Shown here in pieces: positions 20,921 through 32,951 of a stretch of 64,000 nucleotides of DNA (position 1 is its first letter; every line of letters begins with the position of its first letter). Source of the DNA: Phycomyces blakesleeanus NRRL 1555(-) (taxonomy: Eukaryota; Mucoromycota; Mucoromycetes; Mucorales; Phycomycetaceae); assembly GCF_001638985.1 (NCBI RefSeq), contig NW_017265162.1, forward strand, positions 186,001-250,000. Direction: 5' to 3'. The notes beneath the pieces were generated by a model. That model did no database searches. It was not told where the DNA came from and saw only the letters and a program-made list of their open reading frames with translations. A program made the translations under genes and the position numbers.

Positions 20921-22424
20921 CAGGATTTCCACTCCAAAAGTTATATTTTTTTTTCAAACTATATATTTTGCAAAATCAAAACTTTCATTTTGTGCTCCGA
21001 CTATATATAAAAAAAATCAATTTATTTCTTGGCTATTTGTACATTGGGGGAAGAAGCTAATGCTATGATCAACCCAGCCTTGGCAGTTTTCCATAGCGAT
21101 ATGGCGGGAGCACTCAGCAATATACTCCAAGAATTGACCACATACCAACCCGGGCTTTCTCTTGACCAGTGTTTTGAGTTTGGAGAAGCACTCTTCAATC
21201 GGGTTTAGGAAAGGAGAGTATGGGGGGAGAAAGTGTAGGTGGTGTCGTGAATTAGCAAACAATTCAGTGACAAGGTGGGATCTATGGATCGAGGCATTAT
21301 CCATAATGAAGTTGTGAGGGGCAGCATTACTGTGGTCGAGCGAATCCATAATCGTCTTTACAAATTCAACGAAAATTGGTCCTGTCGTGCCACCAGGGGT
21401 CAACTTCGCCTACACACTCTCAACACCTTGGTAAGAAATACCGGCAAGAATTGAGATGTTTAGTCCCCTTTTCGACTTCGTCTTCACAATGCTGGTCTCG
21501 CCTTTCTTGGACCACCCTTGTCCTCTGATCAGGTTTGCATTAAAGCCTGCTTCGTCCACAAAAATGCAATTGGTTTTATACGATAAACCATTCGTGTGCA
21601 TACTGTCTACGTATACTTTTCTCAGCTCAATAGTCTTCGGGTCGTTTCTTTTTTCCTCGACCGGCTTGGTTCTCTTCAATGTGAACCCGATGTTGTTGAT
21701 AATGTGCTTATGTAAGCCACTGATACTCAAGTTCTGCTCTTGAAGCTCTGGAAATTTTCTAAACAGTTCCTCTCTCATTTGACCAAGAGTCAAGGTGCAG
21801 CATTCGTCCAAGAGGTCTTGAATGAACTTCGAATGCTCATCGGTTATCTTAAGACTTTCCGCGCGCGAGCCGCCTCGCTTCTTGGGCTCTACAGTAGCAT
21901 CCCTCTCGAACTTGGTGAGGATGTTGTTAATCGATACCTATGAGACACCAAATGCCCTGGCTGCTTCGGCTCGGGTCATGGACTCTTCTATATAACATTT
22001 CTCCACAATCATGTTCTTGATGTGAATCGGAAGAACCTTTTGTGGTCCATTTCTCTTTCTTCTCTTAACGATAGCGATTTGATTGGGGTTCATGTTGGAG
22101 GATTTGAGTATAGAAAAAGATAATAGATAAAGACAGTTCTCAAAACCATATTACAAACTTAGCATTATATACTTTTCTTATAACAATATATTGACATTGC
22201 ATGTTTTCTTATATTGTTTTTAATAAACAGTATAGACATTCTTTAAATACTTTATCGCACATATTAGCATTCTTCATGCTCTTTATTAATTTGCTTTAAA
22301 TTTCTTTCTATCCGCATTAATTAATTTATTTTTTTCATATATAGTCGGAGCACAAAATGAAAGTTTTGATTTTGCAAAATATATAGTTTGAAAAAAAAAT
22401 ATAACTTTTGGAGTGGAAATCCTG
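20921..22424 (-). mobile_element. Tc1/mariner (IS630 superfamily) transposon, copy 2
   Basis: This 1504-bp element has the same orientation and the same roughly 89-bp inverted terminal repeats as copy 1. It is flanked by TA at 20919-20920 and 22425-22426. Only one A in the right terminal repeat distinguishes it from copy 1. Its right flank (TACTAGTGAA) is the exact complement of the left flank of copy 1 (TTCACTAGTA). Confidence 0.95.
21017..22093 (-). pseudogene. DD34E Tc1/mariner transposase with the same two amber codons (copy 2)
   Basis: As far as read, this is identical to the copy 1 transposase, including TAG at 21940-21938 and at 21412-21410. Because the same two lesions occur in both copies, they arose before the copies separated. 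Either the element spread after inactivation using an enzyme supplied in trans, or the TAG codons are read through. Confidence 0.9.
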
Positions 22425-22426
22425 TA

Positions 22427-23017
22427 CTAGTGAAGCAGTCACTTTTTTTTCTCTCTCTTTCTTTCAAGAGCTTAAATCATTTCTATATATATAAATCTAT
22501 TCACCCACTGTATAAATTATAGTAAAGATTTTATAATATAGAAAAATAAAGGAAGAATAGAGAGAGAGAGAGAGAGAGAGATTTCTTACCGGCTTTATAT
22601 ACCAACCATTTATCCAACCATTAAAATAATAATAATAATAATAATTATAGTAAATACAGGCACGGAGCAAATCGATAAAATGCATTACAGCGTATTATAC
22701 TATAATATATTTTTTATTCTATTTCAAGTATACATGTATATGTATTGAAACAAGGGACAACAATAAAATAATAATAATGATAATAAAGAGAAAGAGAAAG
22801 AATCATTTTGGACAGGTAGAACGGGTTTAATGTTCTACCCAGCAATGCGGATGAATCAGCAAATAACCGGGTCTTGCTTCTCACACACTTTTTTCGCAAT
22901 TGTCAAACGCAATAAATTTCAAGCTCAGGCTTATCGAAACATTTATTTTGTTATATTTTATGGGAGAGTTTTCCAGAAAGAAGAATGGTATATAGATGAG
23001 GACAAGGCTCATTAACC
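22427..23017. other. Intergenic flank right of transposon copy 2
   Basis: Contains a GA repeat (about 22558-22581) and AAT repeats (about 22625-22645). A small hairpin made of GGTAGAAC and GTTCTACC lies near 22817-22841. Short frames here are not supported as genes. Confidence 0.45.
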
Positions 23018-23315
23018 ATGTTGATCATACTACACATGGCCCATAAAAGCCTTTGCTCAATTTTAATAGCTTGGGTTAGACTCACCAGACGTTTCGGTCT
23101 TATTTTGCGTCATATCGGAAAGAAGGCCAAATATGGTTTCTTGAATTTTGCTGTTCTTGTTGTTGTAACTGGTTTCTTCTATCACTGTAAGTACCATAGT
23201 TAGTAGCTTCATGACCTATATTTTGGATCGTCTTTATTAATGTAATTTACTCACTGATTTATTCAAACTATTTCTAGTGTTGCACTACTTGATGTCAGTA
23301 AACTTTATAATTTAA
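23018..23315 (+). CDS. Possible small membrane protein, two exons
   Basis: Exon 1 (23018-23186) ends at a consensus GTAAGT donor, and exon 2 (23278-23315) follows a TTTCTAG acceptor in phase, giving 68 residues. The peptide is basic (RLTRRFGLILRHIGKKAK) and then has one hydrophobic helix (FLNFAVLVVVTGFFYH). I do not recognise it. An alternative splice from exon 2 onto sequence near 23355 would change the C-terminus. Support is only the splice pattern and the membrane-like composition. Confidence 0.3.
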
Positions 23316-24195
23316 TCGGGTATAAACATGCACACACAGATTTATGTATTCCAGGGGAGATGTGTGAATGGCCGTGTAAGCTAAACACCAATACCATTTC
23401 TCTCAAAAACAAATTACCTTACGCTCCTCAAAATTGCAATATTAAATATGTAAATACATAAGTACATAATTTCTATTTTAAAAGAAAAAATAAGAGTAAA
23501 AATGAATATTCGCGTATTGGCTCTATAGAGGTGAAGTATCCTATTTCTTTCTTTCTTTGGTTCAATTCCATCAAACCCTTTATAGGCCTTTTTTTTTTAG
23601 CCCCATATTGTTACCAATCAATTTTTCATATTACTCCTCTCGTTTTAAACTACTTGGCTTTGTACTCCTTGTATTTATACCGAGTTCTACAATCCAACAG
23701 TAATTGTAGAAATCCATAATTCTAATGCGTTTTTCCCCGTTGTCTTTATTCTTTCTCTTATTATCATTAGTAATAAAACCTGAGCTGATCATAAGGGGTT
23801 ACATCTTATTGTCTTGCTTTATTACAAGAAGCCCTACTCAAAAACAATATTAGCCCTAATCATCCTACTAGACACATACACACATATAATTCTAGCTCTA
23901 GCTTAATAATCCTTTGTACAGAAAAATATTAGACAGAAAGCAAAAACTCATGACCAACCGTAAGAAACACGGTGAGAAAAAAAAACGCAAAAATAACCAA
24001 TACATGAAAAAAGCAAGTAGTCTCCGCTTAGATTTATTGCGGATGTGTCGTTTTCACATGGTTATTTGCTGTCTGCTTGGTTACCCTTCTAACCCCCCCA
24101 CTTTCTCCCTCTCCCTCTTCACCCCCGCAAATAAAGCCAGGTCCAAAAAAAACTCAACAAGTTTTGGACTTCTTTAACTCATTCCTTCCCTCATC
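23316..24195. other. Intergenic, 5' region of thiolase gene
   Basis: AT-rich DNA turns into a pyrimidine-rich leader (24086-24130) just before the thiolase ATG, typical of a highly expressed fungal gene. No other gene is seen. Confidence 0.5.
24022..24043. promoter_or_regulatory. TCCGC-N12-GCGGA inverted repeat upstream of thiolase
   Basis: TCCGC at 24022-24026 and GCGGA at 24039-24043 form an inverted repeat about 155 bp upstream of the thiolase ATG. Paired CGG/CCG triplets are the usual binding sites of fungal Zn2Cys6 regulators, including those that control beta-oxidation genes. The spacing and orientation are not a known exact site, so this is a candidate only. Confidence 0.25.
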
Positions 24196-24285
24196 ATGGC
24201 TCTCAAACAAGTTTTCATCGTCGCCGCCAAGAGGTACCCGAGAAATTATTCCAAAACTTTTCTAATAGCATAAAGGATTCAAAAA

Positions 24286-24320
<35 letters not shown>

Positions 24321-25901
24321 CGCTTTCAACTCAACGCAACATTTTTCTATCTTTCAATTACTTTATTTTATATAAAAAAAAAAGAACACCTATTGGTGCT
24401 TTTGGTGGAAAGCTCAAGGATTTGACCGGTAAAGTAACTAAGCAATAGCACGTCTGATACACTTCTTCTTCTTCTTCTTCTTTTGCTTGTGTATTCTTTA
24501 TTGAGGCAATATATTGATTTTTTTTTCTTCTTAATTTTATAATTACGTAGCATCTGAACTCGGTGGTTATGCTTCCAAGGCTGCTTTGGCCACTCTTCCT
24601 TCAAACTTGCCTGTTGACTCTGTCATCTTTGGTAACGTTCTCCAAACCGACGTTGCTGGCGCTTACTTGGCTCGCCACGTCGGACATCGCGCTGGATTGC
24701 CCGTCGGTGTTCACGCTCTGACTGTAAACCGACTTTGCGGTTCGGGTTTCCAGAGTTTGATCAACGGTGCCCAGGAGATCCAGTTGGGCGAGAGTGATGT
24801 TGTTCTCACCGGTGGTGCCGAAAGCATGTCTTTGGCCCCTTACACCTTGTCTGGTCAGTCCCGCTGGGGAACTCGTCTCGGCGTTGATCTGACTCTCAAG
24901 GATTCTCTCTGGACTGCTCTTACTGACCAGTACCCTAACCCAACTCCCATGGGTATTACTGCCGAGAACCTTGCTGAGAAGTATGGTATTACCAAGGATG
25001 AGTGTGATGCATACGCGCTTCTTAGTCAGCACCGTTATGAGAAGGGTAAGCAGGGGAGAGAGAGAAAATAAGAAAAAAAGGGCAACTGGTGGATAAATAT
25101 TTTTGATTTTTTTTGAATTTTGATTTACTAACTGATTTGTATGTATGAATAATATGTTCTTTTATCATCATCATTATTTATGGTTTTTTAGCTGCTGCTG
25201 CTGGCGTTTATGACGCAGAAATTGAGGGCATTGAGATCAAGGGCAGAAAAGGACCTGAGCTTGTTTCCAAGGATGAGCACCCCCGCTCTGGTATGACCAT
25301 TGAGAACCTTACCAAGCTTAAGCCTGTGTTCAAGAAAGGTGGTGTCACCAGTGCCGCCAACTCATCTGGCATCAACGACGGTGCTGCTGCTGTTGTGATT
25401 GCAAGTGAGGATGCTATTCTCAAACACGGTCTTACTCCACTCGCACGCGTCGTAAGCTGGCAGTCTTCGGGCGTTGAGCCCACCTTGATGGGTATTGGAC
25501 CCGTGCCTGCCATCAGAGGCGCCCTTGCCCGCGCCAAGCTCACTCTTGACCAGATGGATATTGTCGAAGTCAATGAGGCCTTTGCCGCCCAGTACCTTGC
25601 TGTCGAAAAGGAGCTTGGCTTGGTTCGTGAAAAGACTAACGTTAATGGCGGTGCCATTGCAATCGGTCATCCTTTGGGTGCCTCAGGTGCTCGTATCTTG
25701 ACCCACCTTACACACGCACTCCAGCGCACACAGTCTAAATACGCCATTGGCTCAGCCTGCATTGGTGGTGGACAGGTAAGAATAAATCCAATCATTGCTT
25801 TTAGCTTTAGCTTCGGGTTTAAAAATATTATAATATACGTATTGGGTTTGCTCATCTTGCTATTTGTGTAGGGTATCGCTGTTGTATTGGAGCGTGTTTA
25901 A
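24196..25901 (+). CDS. Mitochondrial-type 3-ketoacyl-CoA thiolase (ACAA2-like)
   Basis: Five phased exons (24196-24233, 24385-24428, 24551-25045, 25192-25775, 25872-25901) encode 396 residues; human ACAA2 has 397. The enzyme cleaves 3-ketoacyl-CoA with CoA to acetyl-CoA and a shortened acyl-CoA, the last step of beta-oxidation. The three catalytic thiolase motifs are present: the nucleophile Cys90 in NRLCGSGFQS, His352 in AIGHPLGASG, and Cys382 in SACIGGGQG. The N-terminus MALKQVFIVAAKRTP has no classic cleavable presequence, as in ACAA2, which is imported without cleavage. Resemblance to ACAA2 over the whole length argues against the cytosolic acetoacetyl-CoA (Erg10) branch. Codon use is richer in C-ending codons than in neighbouring genes, suggesting high expression. 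Confidence 0.93.
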
Positions 25902-26181
25902 AGAGGTTGACGGATTAGATTGTTTTTTTTTTCTTATTCTTAAATAAATAAATATATAAATATATATATTTATATGTATGTAATTATAATTATTATTTTT
26001 ATAAAAGCATGATGAATGGTACTTATTGATACAATACACTGCAAACGAACTAGCTTTTTCTTTAAAGAAAATGTGTGCAACAGAAAACGAGGCTTTGAAC
26101 TTTACAGTTGTTTCACGTGTACAAATAATTAAAAGCTTGAGCCTTTCTTTTCTCATCGCTTATCATCCATCTCTTCTTCTT

Positions 26182-26212
<31 letters not shown>

Positions 26213-26241
26213 TTCAATTATCTGCCTTATCATAAGCAGGT
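25902..26241. other. Intergenic between thiolase and coiled-coil gene
   Basis: Holds TA-rich DNA and a CTT trinucleotide run (about 26168-26210) just upstream of the next ATG. No gene is seen. Confidence 0.5.
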
Positions 26242-28530
26242 ATGGGAGCTATACAAAAAATGACAGGAGCTTTGAAGTCAAGAACTACCAAAGATAGCTT
26301 ACCTCACAGAAGCACACAATCCCAATCCCAATCAGAAGAACGTACTGATCAAAGAAGCTCTAAGAAAAACCGTTCTCCCCCTCTATCTCATAAGGTGTCT
26401 TCAGGAGATATAATAAGAAAAAGCCATACACACGCCAACAACTTCCCTCCGCTTCCTTCTAGTACTTTCTTCAATACTGGAACACAAGAGGTAAAAGATT
26501 TATTTCTTGCTTTATTTTTGTAATAAATCCTTTTATGTACAAAAACGCGCCATATGATATATATATATATATAAAAACTTATATACTGAATTTTCTTTAA
26601 ATACATGAATCAGTCACATTCGCGTCAGTCTTCAGCAAATAATATGACCTCTTCACGACAACCTACTCATCAACCAGAAGGACATCAAAAGCGGAATATG
26701 CGCGAAGACGTTCGAGATGCTTCCTCCAAGAATATTTATAGCCAAACAAACATGCCTGTTTTTACCGAAGGACTACTAGCATCTGATAATAACACTACAT
26801 CACCACAATATGAGAAGCCAAATACCCAATATCCTAGCAGGCCTAATCCTCCACCTCAAAGTTATGCTCAAGCTAGCAAAAATGGAACATATTATTCAGA
26901 CCCTTCGAAACAATTTGAAACTTTCAATGACATCCCAGAGTCAATGGAAGGTGTCGAGAGTACTGCTATACCAACAAGAAAAATAACTTCTATTTCCACT
27001 CCTACTACTATTGATACTTCTGCAAGTGATCAACCCGAAGTACCTGACCGCAGCTACAACAGCCATCCACCAGAACATAAGTCAGAAATGGCTGTTCAAA
27101 CCAACCATCAGCCGCGCCCAGACAATTATTACACAGAGAATACATACTCTTCTTCATATCCAAATGACCGCGCTGTGACCAGTAATTCACACATTGATAC
27201 ATACCATCAACATGAAGGCTATCCAAAGCGATCAAATAGTACAGACGATCGTAGTTCCAGACTTTCTTTATCAGAAAGTGTAAAAGAAAACGTGTCTTCC
27301 AGCGGACCAATTTCCTATTTTAAAAGCTGGATAGGCTCCGGAAACAACAACCAACCTGCCAATGGAAGCTCCAAATTGTCTGATCAAAATACTGAGAATT
27401 ATATCCAAAGAATCAAAGATTTGGAGGAGGAGCTCAAAAAGACACAGATGTCATTGAAAACACAGAAAAATAAGAATTCAACTCTCGAAAACAAAGAGAG
27501 GAAGTATTTGGACCAACTTTCCGCAGCAGCAAATGAGTTACGTTCAATGGATAATTCGTTTAAGACATATGCTAGCCAACTCACGACAGAGTTAAGCAAT
27601 ACCAAAGAAGAACTCAGCAAGAAAAAAATCGAGTACCAAGTCTTATTCTCAGAGTTCCATGATAGTGTAAAGCGTATCCGGGCAACTGATGATGATCTCT
27701 CTACGATACAACACCAGCTAAATAATATACAATCCAAGATCTCAAACATGAGCATGAACCTCAAAAAATATTTGAGTCCAGATAACGAAAAGGTCACGAA
27801 TTTCTTGCTTGGATATTGGAAAGACGAGCTTCCGGGAATAAAGCATTTTATAAAAGAGAAAGACGGGATCCAGTTCTTTGAATACGGTATTATCAACTTG
27901 CTTGTGGAGAAGATCGTCACTGATACGCTTATTCGTGAGATTTACGACCCGCCAATTTACTTTGGACTGCCTATCAACTCAATTTATGCCAATCTTTCTA
28001 ACTGGGAACCGTTCAAAACAACTAAAGATTGGTCCCTGCGCCTGAGGGAGCAGCTCTGTTTTCTCGCAGCAAGACCTGAAATTGTCGAAAGTCTCAAGCA
28101 AGAGCGAATGATTCTTGCAATCAGACTGGTGGATATTTTATCTGAGATTTTTGTCGGCTTTGGTCCTGAGGTTAAAAACAAGCTTAGTAAAATTATTGAA
28201 ATGGCCGCTCAGGTTAGTCTGGCTATGCACAGTCAAGCTATACCTGTCAAGTGTAAGAAGTTGGTTGAAGGAAGGGACAAGATACAAGGAGGCATGAGAC
28301 AGCAATATGGATCAGGTGAAGGTGAAACGACAATCCAGGTTGTGGTCTGCCCGCCCTTTATAGCAAATGAAGGTCAAGAAACTGTGTGTACGTTAATGGA
28401 GGCAAAAGTCATCTGTGGGGATTTTCCAAATATACCAAACGTGGATTCCTCCGATTTTGGTGACATGAAAGAAAACCCCCCTGTTAGTAATCAAGATGAT
28501 AAATCAGAAGTCTCGGCCGAGAGTATTTAA
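26242..28530 (+). CDS. Fungal coiled-coil protein with conserved C-terminal domain, function unknown
   Basis: Two exons (26242-26490 and 26614-28530) join in phase 0 to give 721 residues ending in TAA. Residues 1 to about 340 are Ser/Gln/Pro/Asn-rich and look disordered. A coiled coil runs from about 345 to 470 (starting IQRIKDLEEELKKTQ). A folded, mostly helical region follows to about 690, with LREQLCFLAARPE and a strand-rich end containing VVVCPPFI. This layout (disordered head, coiled coil, a 'W...RLR' helical domain ending in a P-F/L-I strand) recalls fungal proteins of unknown function rather than any enzyme. No catalytic motif is seen. A role as scaffold or regulator is a guess. The MGAIQKM start is not a good myristoylation site. 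Confidence 0.85.
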
Positions 28531-30560
28531 GCTGGGTACATTATATAACCTTTCTATTGACCAAAAAGATGTGTATATTTTATATCTGAAGCATCTATTA
28601 CATATAAAAATAAGGAAAATAAAAACTTTAAAAATGAATATATGAATGACAGTTCCTTTGAACTTAGTTTATTGTATTGTAAGAGAAAATAGATTGACTC
28701 TTAATACTTGTTTCTTTGAATACCTATAACTACAGTATCTCTTCATTAATTCCTCCTCCAACCTCACCACATTTTGAGAATCATCCCACTCATCACGACC
28801 GACATGTATTTGCATTCGTCAACTGGCTTCCTTTGCTTGCAGATAATTCAAGAGAGAAAGATGGAACTGACATTTGTGGCTCAACACCTTTGCCATCAAG
28901 CTATCATTCAATTCTGCCTGTACATAGAATTCCTTTAGAAGTACCAATTGCAAATCATACTACAGGACTTGTCCAAAAAAAGGCTTTTTGTTTAAAAATA
29001 ATAATAAATAGTATTCTTTCTTTCATTTGTTTTAAAAAAAGAAAAGCAAATGACAATAAGAATAACAAAGAATAACAGAGCTGAATAATCACTACTTATA
29101 AATCATCAGCATTGAGTGTATAAAGAAGATATAAGCAAGACTTTTTATTTATCTTTATTGTGGCTCATATCCAAGAGTTCATGGAGATAGATGTCTCCCA
29201 ACATCATCGGGAACTGTTTTATTAAACAGATTTGTAAGAACTGTAGACAACACCAGTCAAAGATTGTTAACCAATTTAAAGGACACATTGCTGTAAATGG
29301 TATGACGAGTTTATTAAACTAAAAGACACTTATTCTGCCTTCTCTGGCAATTCGTGATGCCTGAGTATTCACGACTGTCCTTAACTTGGGACTTTCTTTT
29401 TCGTAATTAGATCTGGTTTGGGAGTTTTTTGTTGTTGTGATTTTTATCACAGAAGTCAATTTCTCTCAAACTATTCCCGAGGAACTTTTGCTTAAGGTAA
29501 GCCAGGGAGCTTGGAAACTGTCTGCTTGTTTGTGTTTTGCGTAAAGTGGTCTTTGGTTGACCAGCTGGGTCTTCTTTTCTATGCACGGACAAAAGGTCTG
29601 GTTGCCCAACTTTGAACTTTGGCTTTCATATGTAGCCCCAAATCAATTTCTTTTCTACAAAAATGTTTAAAGGGTAAAATTTTGAAAGTGTAATTTCTAA
29701 AAGAAAAGAAAAATGATACATTTTGCAAAACAAAATAACACTGGGTTTTGGCCATGATAAAAGAAACCCTTTTAGAATCAGACGAGAATGAGTTACTGTC
29801 CCTTACTGTATTCAATGTTGGATCAATTTGAGTTTTTATTTGATATTTATTTATTTTTTACCAAAAATTGATCAGAAAGAATCATCTAAATTTTTAGCTT
29901 GGATATGTTCTTAATTTAATTGCGACCTAGGCTCTTTACAAACCACGTCAAAACTGCCATTTTACTTTCTTTTCAGTCTGTTGCTGATTTGCCCTGATGA
30001 ATTTTGGTGTTCCTTCTCTATAGGATGTAGACGGCAATTCTGGTATTCGCAAGGCTATAAATTTAACTAAATAAAAATAAAAATGATCAGTAGGTACTAT
30101 GATGATGTATTTTACTTAGTTGATAATATTATATACGTTTTTATAGCTATTTGGCTCCCTAACTTAAAGCTCTCTGCTGATTATTGCCTGGTTGTCTTAA
30201 AGGCAATGTGAGGTGTAAAAGTGTATTATGTGTGCTACGTTTCTGATGCTGGGTTCTTTATATGTTAAGTATATGGGTTAGTATTCTTCAAAGCCAAAAT
30301 AAAGATAAAATCCGAGAAAGTCAAGTAGCAGTCGAATTGTATATTATCAGTCAAAAGTATATTTATATTCGGTGTGGATCAATATATACATAATATAATA
30401 TAAATTGCAATACCTATAGGCTATTTCTTCATTATCATTATCATTATTTTACTTTTATATGTATGTGTATGTGTCTAAGTATGTATATTCTAAAGGCTGT
30501 ACTTCCAGCGTTAAGTTACGGGGTTTTATGTATTTACGTTTGCTGCTGGTCTTTTAGGAT
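28531..30560. other. Intergenic with transposon remains
   Basis: Besides the fragment at about 28736-28990, about 29160-29830 contains broken frames on both strands with balanced codon use. These are probably further decayed element sequence whose family I cannot name. The rest is AT-rich. Confidence 0.4.
28736..28990 (+). pseudogene. Fragment of a transposon-type protein (FAFVNWLP ... ILPVHRI)
   Basis: A plus-strand frame begins after a TACAG acceptor and reads through HPTHHDRHVFAFVNWLPLL and YHSILPVHRIPLEVPIA before ending in low complexity. The spacing of F-x-W and PVHRI reminds me of a block repeated in Mucorales transposon proteins. No start, no catalytic core and no terminal repeats are present, so it is a remnant. 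The family assignment is from memory and weak. Confidence 0.4.
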
Positions 30561-32794
30561 TTATCGATACTCAGGGTCCACCAGTCTTGCATACTCTTGG
30601 ATGATTTCTTTTTGTCTACCTTGTAAGGTTCTGATACAAAAAAATAAATATAAATACAGGGTTAATTATGTATCAATTTTTTTTGGGTAGTATATCTTAC
30701 CTAGGCATGTCTATTTTCACAGTAACGATTTGATCACCCTTTGTAGAGCTTCGAATGCATTTAATGCCTCGTCCACGTAATGCAATATCATCGCTCGGTT
30801 GAGTTCCAGGTGGGATCTTAAGCTCAACATCACCATCAATAGTAGGGACTCGGACTTTACCACCTAGAATTGCCTTGTAGAATGGAATCTTTACGTCGAC
30901 AAAAACATCTGCTTCTTGTCGCCGGAAGGTTTTAGATGGTAATATCTAGTTATAAAGTAGGTAAAATTGCACACACAAAAAGAAGAAGTCAAATTTACAG
31001 GGAAGTGTAAGAAAGTCTTCTTTATGATATAAATATAAATAATATTTCACTTACATTTATAGAGACGAAAAGATCTCCATTAGAGCCATTTCCTTGCATA
31101 GGAGCATCTCCTTTACCCGGGATTCGTAGACGTGCTTTGTTGTCTATACCAGCTGGTATATTGACCTGAACTGTCGTTCGTTCTCTGACCTTTCCCAGAC
31201 CATTGCATGTATTACATCCAGCACCTGGAGGAATAGATGTTCCACGTCCTCCACAGGCTTGACAGGTAGACTGCATCTGATACCCGCCCATTGATATGTT
31301 TTGTACTCCAGACCCATGACAGGATGAACAACTTTCTTTTTGTTTTCCCTTTTGCAGACCAGATCCCTTACAAGAGGAGCAACTGACAACTCGCTCAACT
31401 ACTACATCTTTTGTTGCACCCTTTGCAGCTTCCATAAAAGTGACATTGAGTGGCACCTGAAAACAAATAACAAAAGAATATGAGAATAGGAACGTTGATT
31501 ATTGTACAGAAAGATTTGTACTACTTTAAATATACTATATGACCTTTTCTTTCTCTCTTTCTTTTGGTTTCTGTTATACCTGAAGATCTTCACCGCTCAT
31601 GTGCCTAAAAGGGTCTCCTCCTCCTCCTCCACCCATACCACCCATGCCACCCATGCCTCCTTTTGCTCCTCCCGAAAATCCACCACCAAAGAATTGACTA
31701 AATATATCATTGGGATCAAATCCACCATGGAAACCTGCTGATCCGTTTTGGAATCCACCTGTACTATAAGCGCCAGGTCCTGGTCCAGTACCAGGACCAC
31801 CTACAATAATAGAGTTTGTTTTAATATCGGTATATATATATATAGTGAGTGAGTTTGTGTATTTTCTCATGTATCTATACCTTCGAATCCAAATCCAAAT
31901 TGATCATATTGTTTTCGTTTCTCTTCGTCTGATAGAATTTCGTAGGCTTCCTGGATTTGAACAAATTTTTCACGAGCGTCTTTGTCTTTGTTGGTGTCGG
32001 GATGATACTTTTTAGCGAGCTTTTAAAGAAAGAAAGAAAAAAGTTAATAAATAAAGTTATTAATTTTAATGAATAAATTTAACATTATATTTTCTACCCA
32101 TCTATTTTTTTTTCTTTTTTTTTTCTTACAGCATAATAAGCCTTTTTTATCTCACTTTGAGATGCAGTCTTGGATGTGCCCAATACTTCATATGGGTCTT
32201 TATTTAATGCTCTTGTGGGTTCTACATATTGAAGATCAGTAAAAAAAAAACAACACTCATACACAAAGGAAGAAGTGATTATAATGCTCAGCTTGACAGC
32301 TCAGTGTAGTACAATGTACGCCAATTTTACCTGAAGCATGAAATTGCCTCTACAAAAGGTAGATGTACATAGTTACAATATGAGTGTGGGGTTGAGTATC
32401 ACTTTATAATAATATTATATATTTATTTAAAAAACCGGCGGCTTATACAGTATCATTATTATTCCTAGTAAAAGAATAGAAAAACGAAATACCTTTTGTA
32501 GACAAATGGCAGGAATGACATTAGCAACCTTGATTCCTGTTCATTAGGAGACATTAGATGCATGTTGATGAGTTTTGACATTACCAACAACCAAAGTATA
32601 CTATCGGCTGTCTTTCTCTCTAGACCCATGTATTGCCGTTATATCTTGATCTTAACTTTACCTTTTGCGAAACTAAGATGGCGCACTAAACTATGGTTGG
32701 CTAATATTGGCTTATGTGTAATACGGGCTAGTGCACTTGAGATGCATTGCCTTGTGAGCAAACAATTTAAAGCTAGTCTTTGTGAATAAGCCAT
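30561..32794 (-). CDS. MDJ1: Mitochondrial type I DnaJ chaperone (Mdj1/DNAJA3-like)
   Basis: Nine phased exons (32794-32662, 32536-32493, 32349-32331, 32221-32130, 32019-31881, 31800-31580, 31456-31055, 30945-30701, 30630-30561) give 454 residues. The first 65 residues, spread over three exons, are rich in Arg, Ser and Leu with no acid until Glu66, and end RQFHAS, a good mitochondrial presequence. The J domain starts near residue 74 (KDPYEVLG) with HPD at 102-104. A Gly/Phe-rich linker spans about 143-210. Four zinc motifs follow ([32 protein letters not shown]), then the C-terminal substrate-binding domains. Mdj1 stimulates matrix Hsp70 (Ssc1) for folding and protection of proteins. Exon 3 is only 19 nt and is easily missed; leaving it out destroys the frame. 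Confidence 0.93.
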
Positions 32795-32913
32795 TGCTTT
32801 TCTTTTGTGATGATAATATTATTGTCTCTTTAATAACAGCAAGAATAATATTAATAAATGACAAGCAAGTAAGCAAACAAGCAAGCAAACAAACAACCAA
32901 AATAAAATAAAAT

Positions 32914-32951
<38 letters not shown>

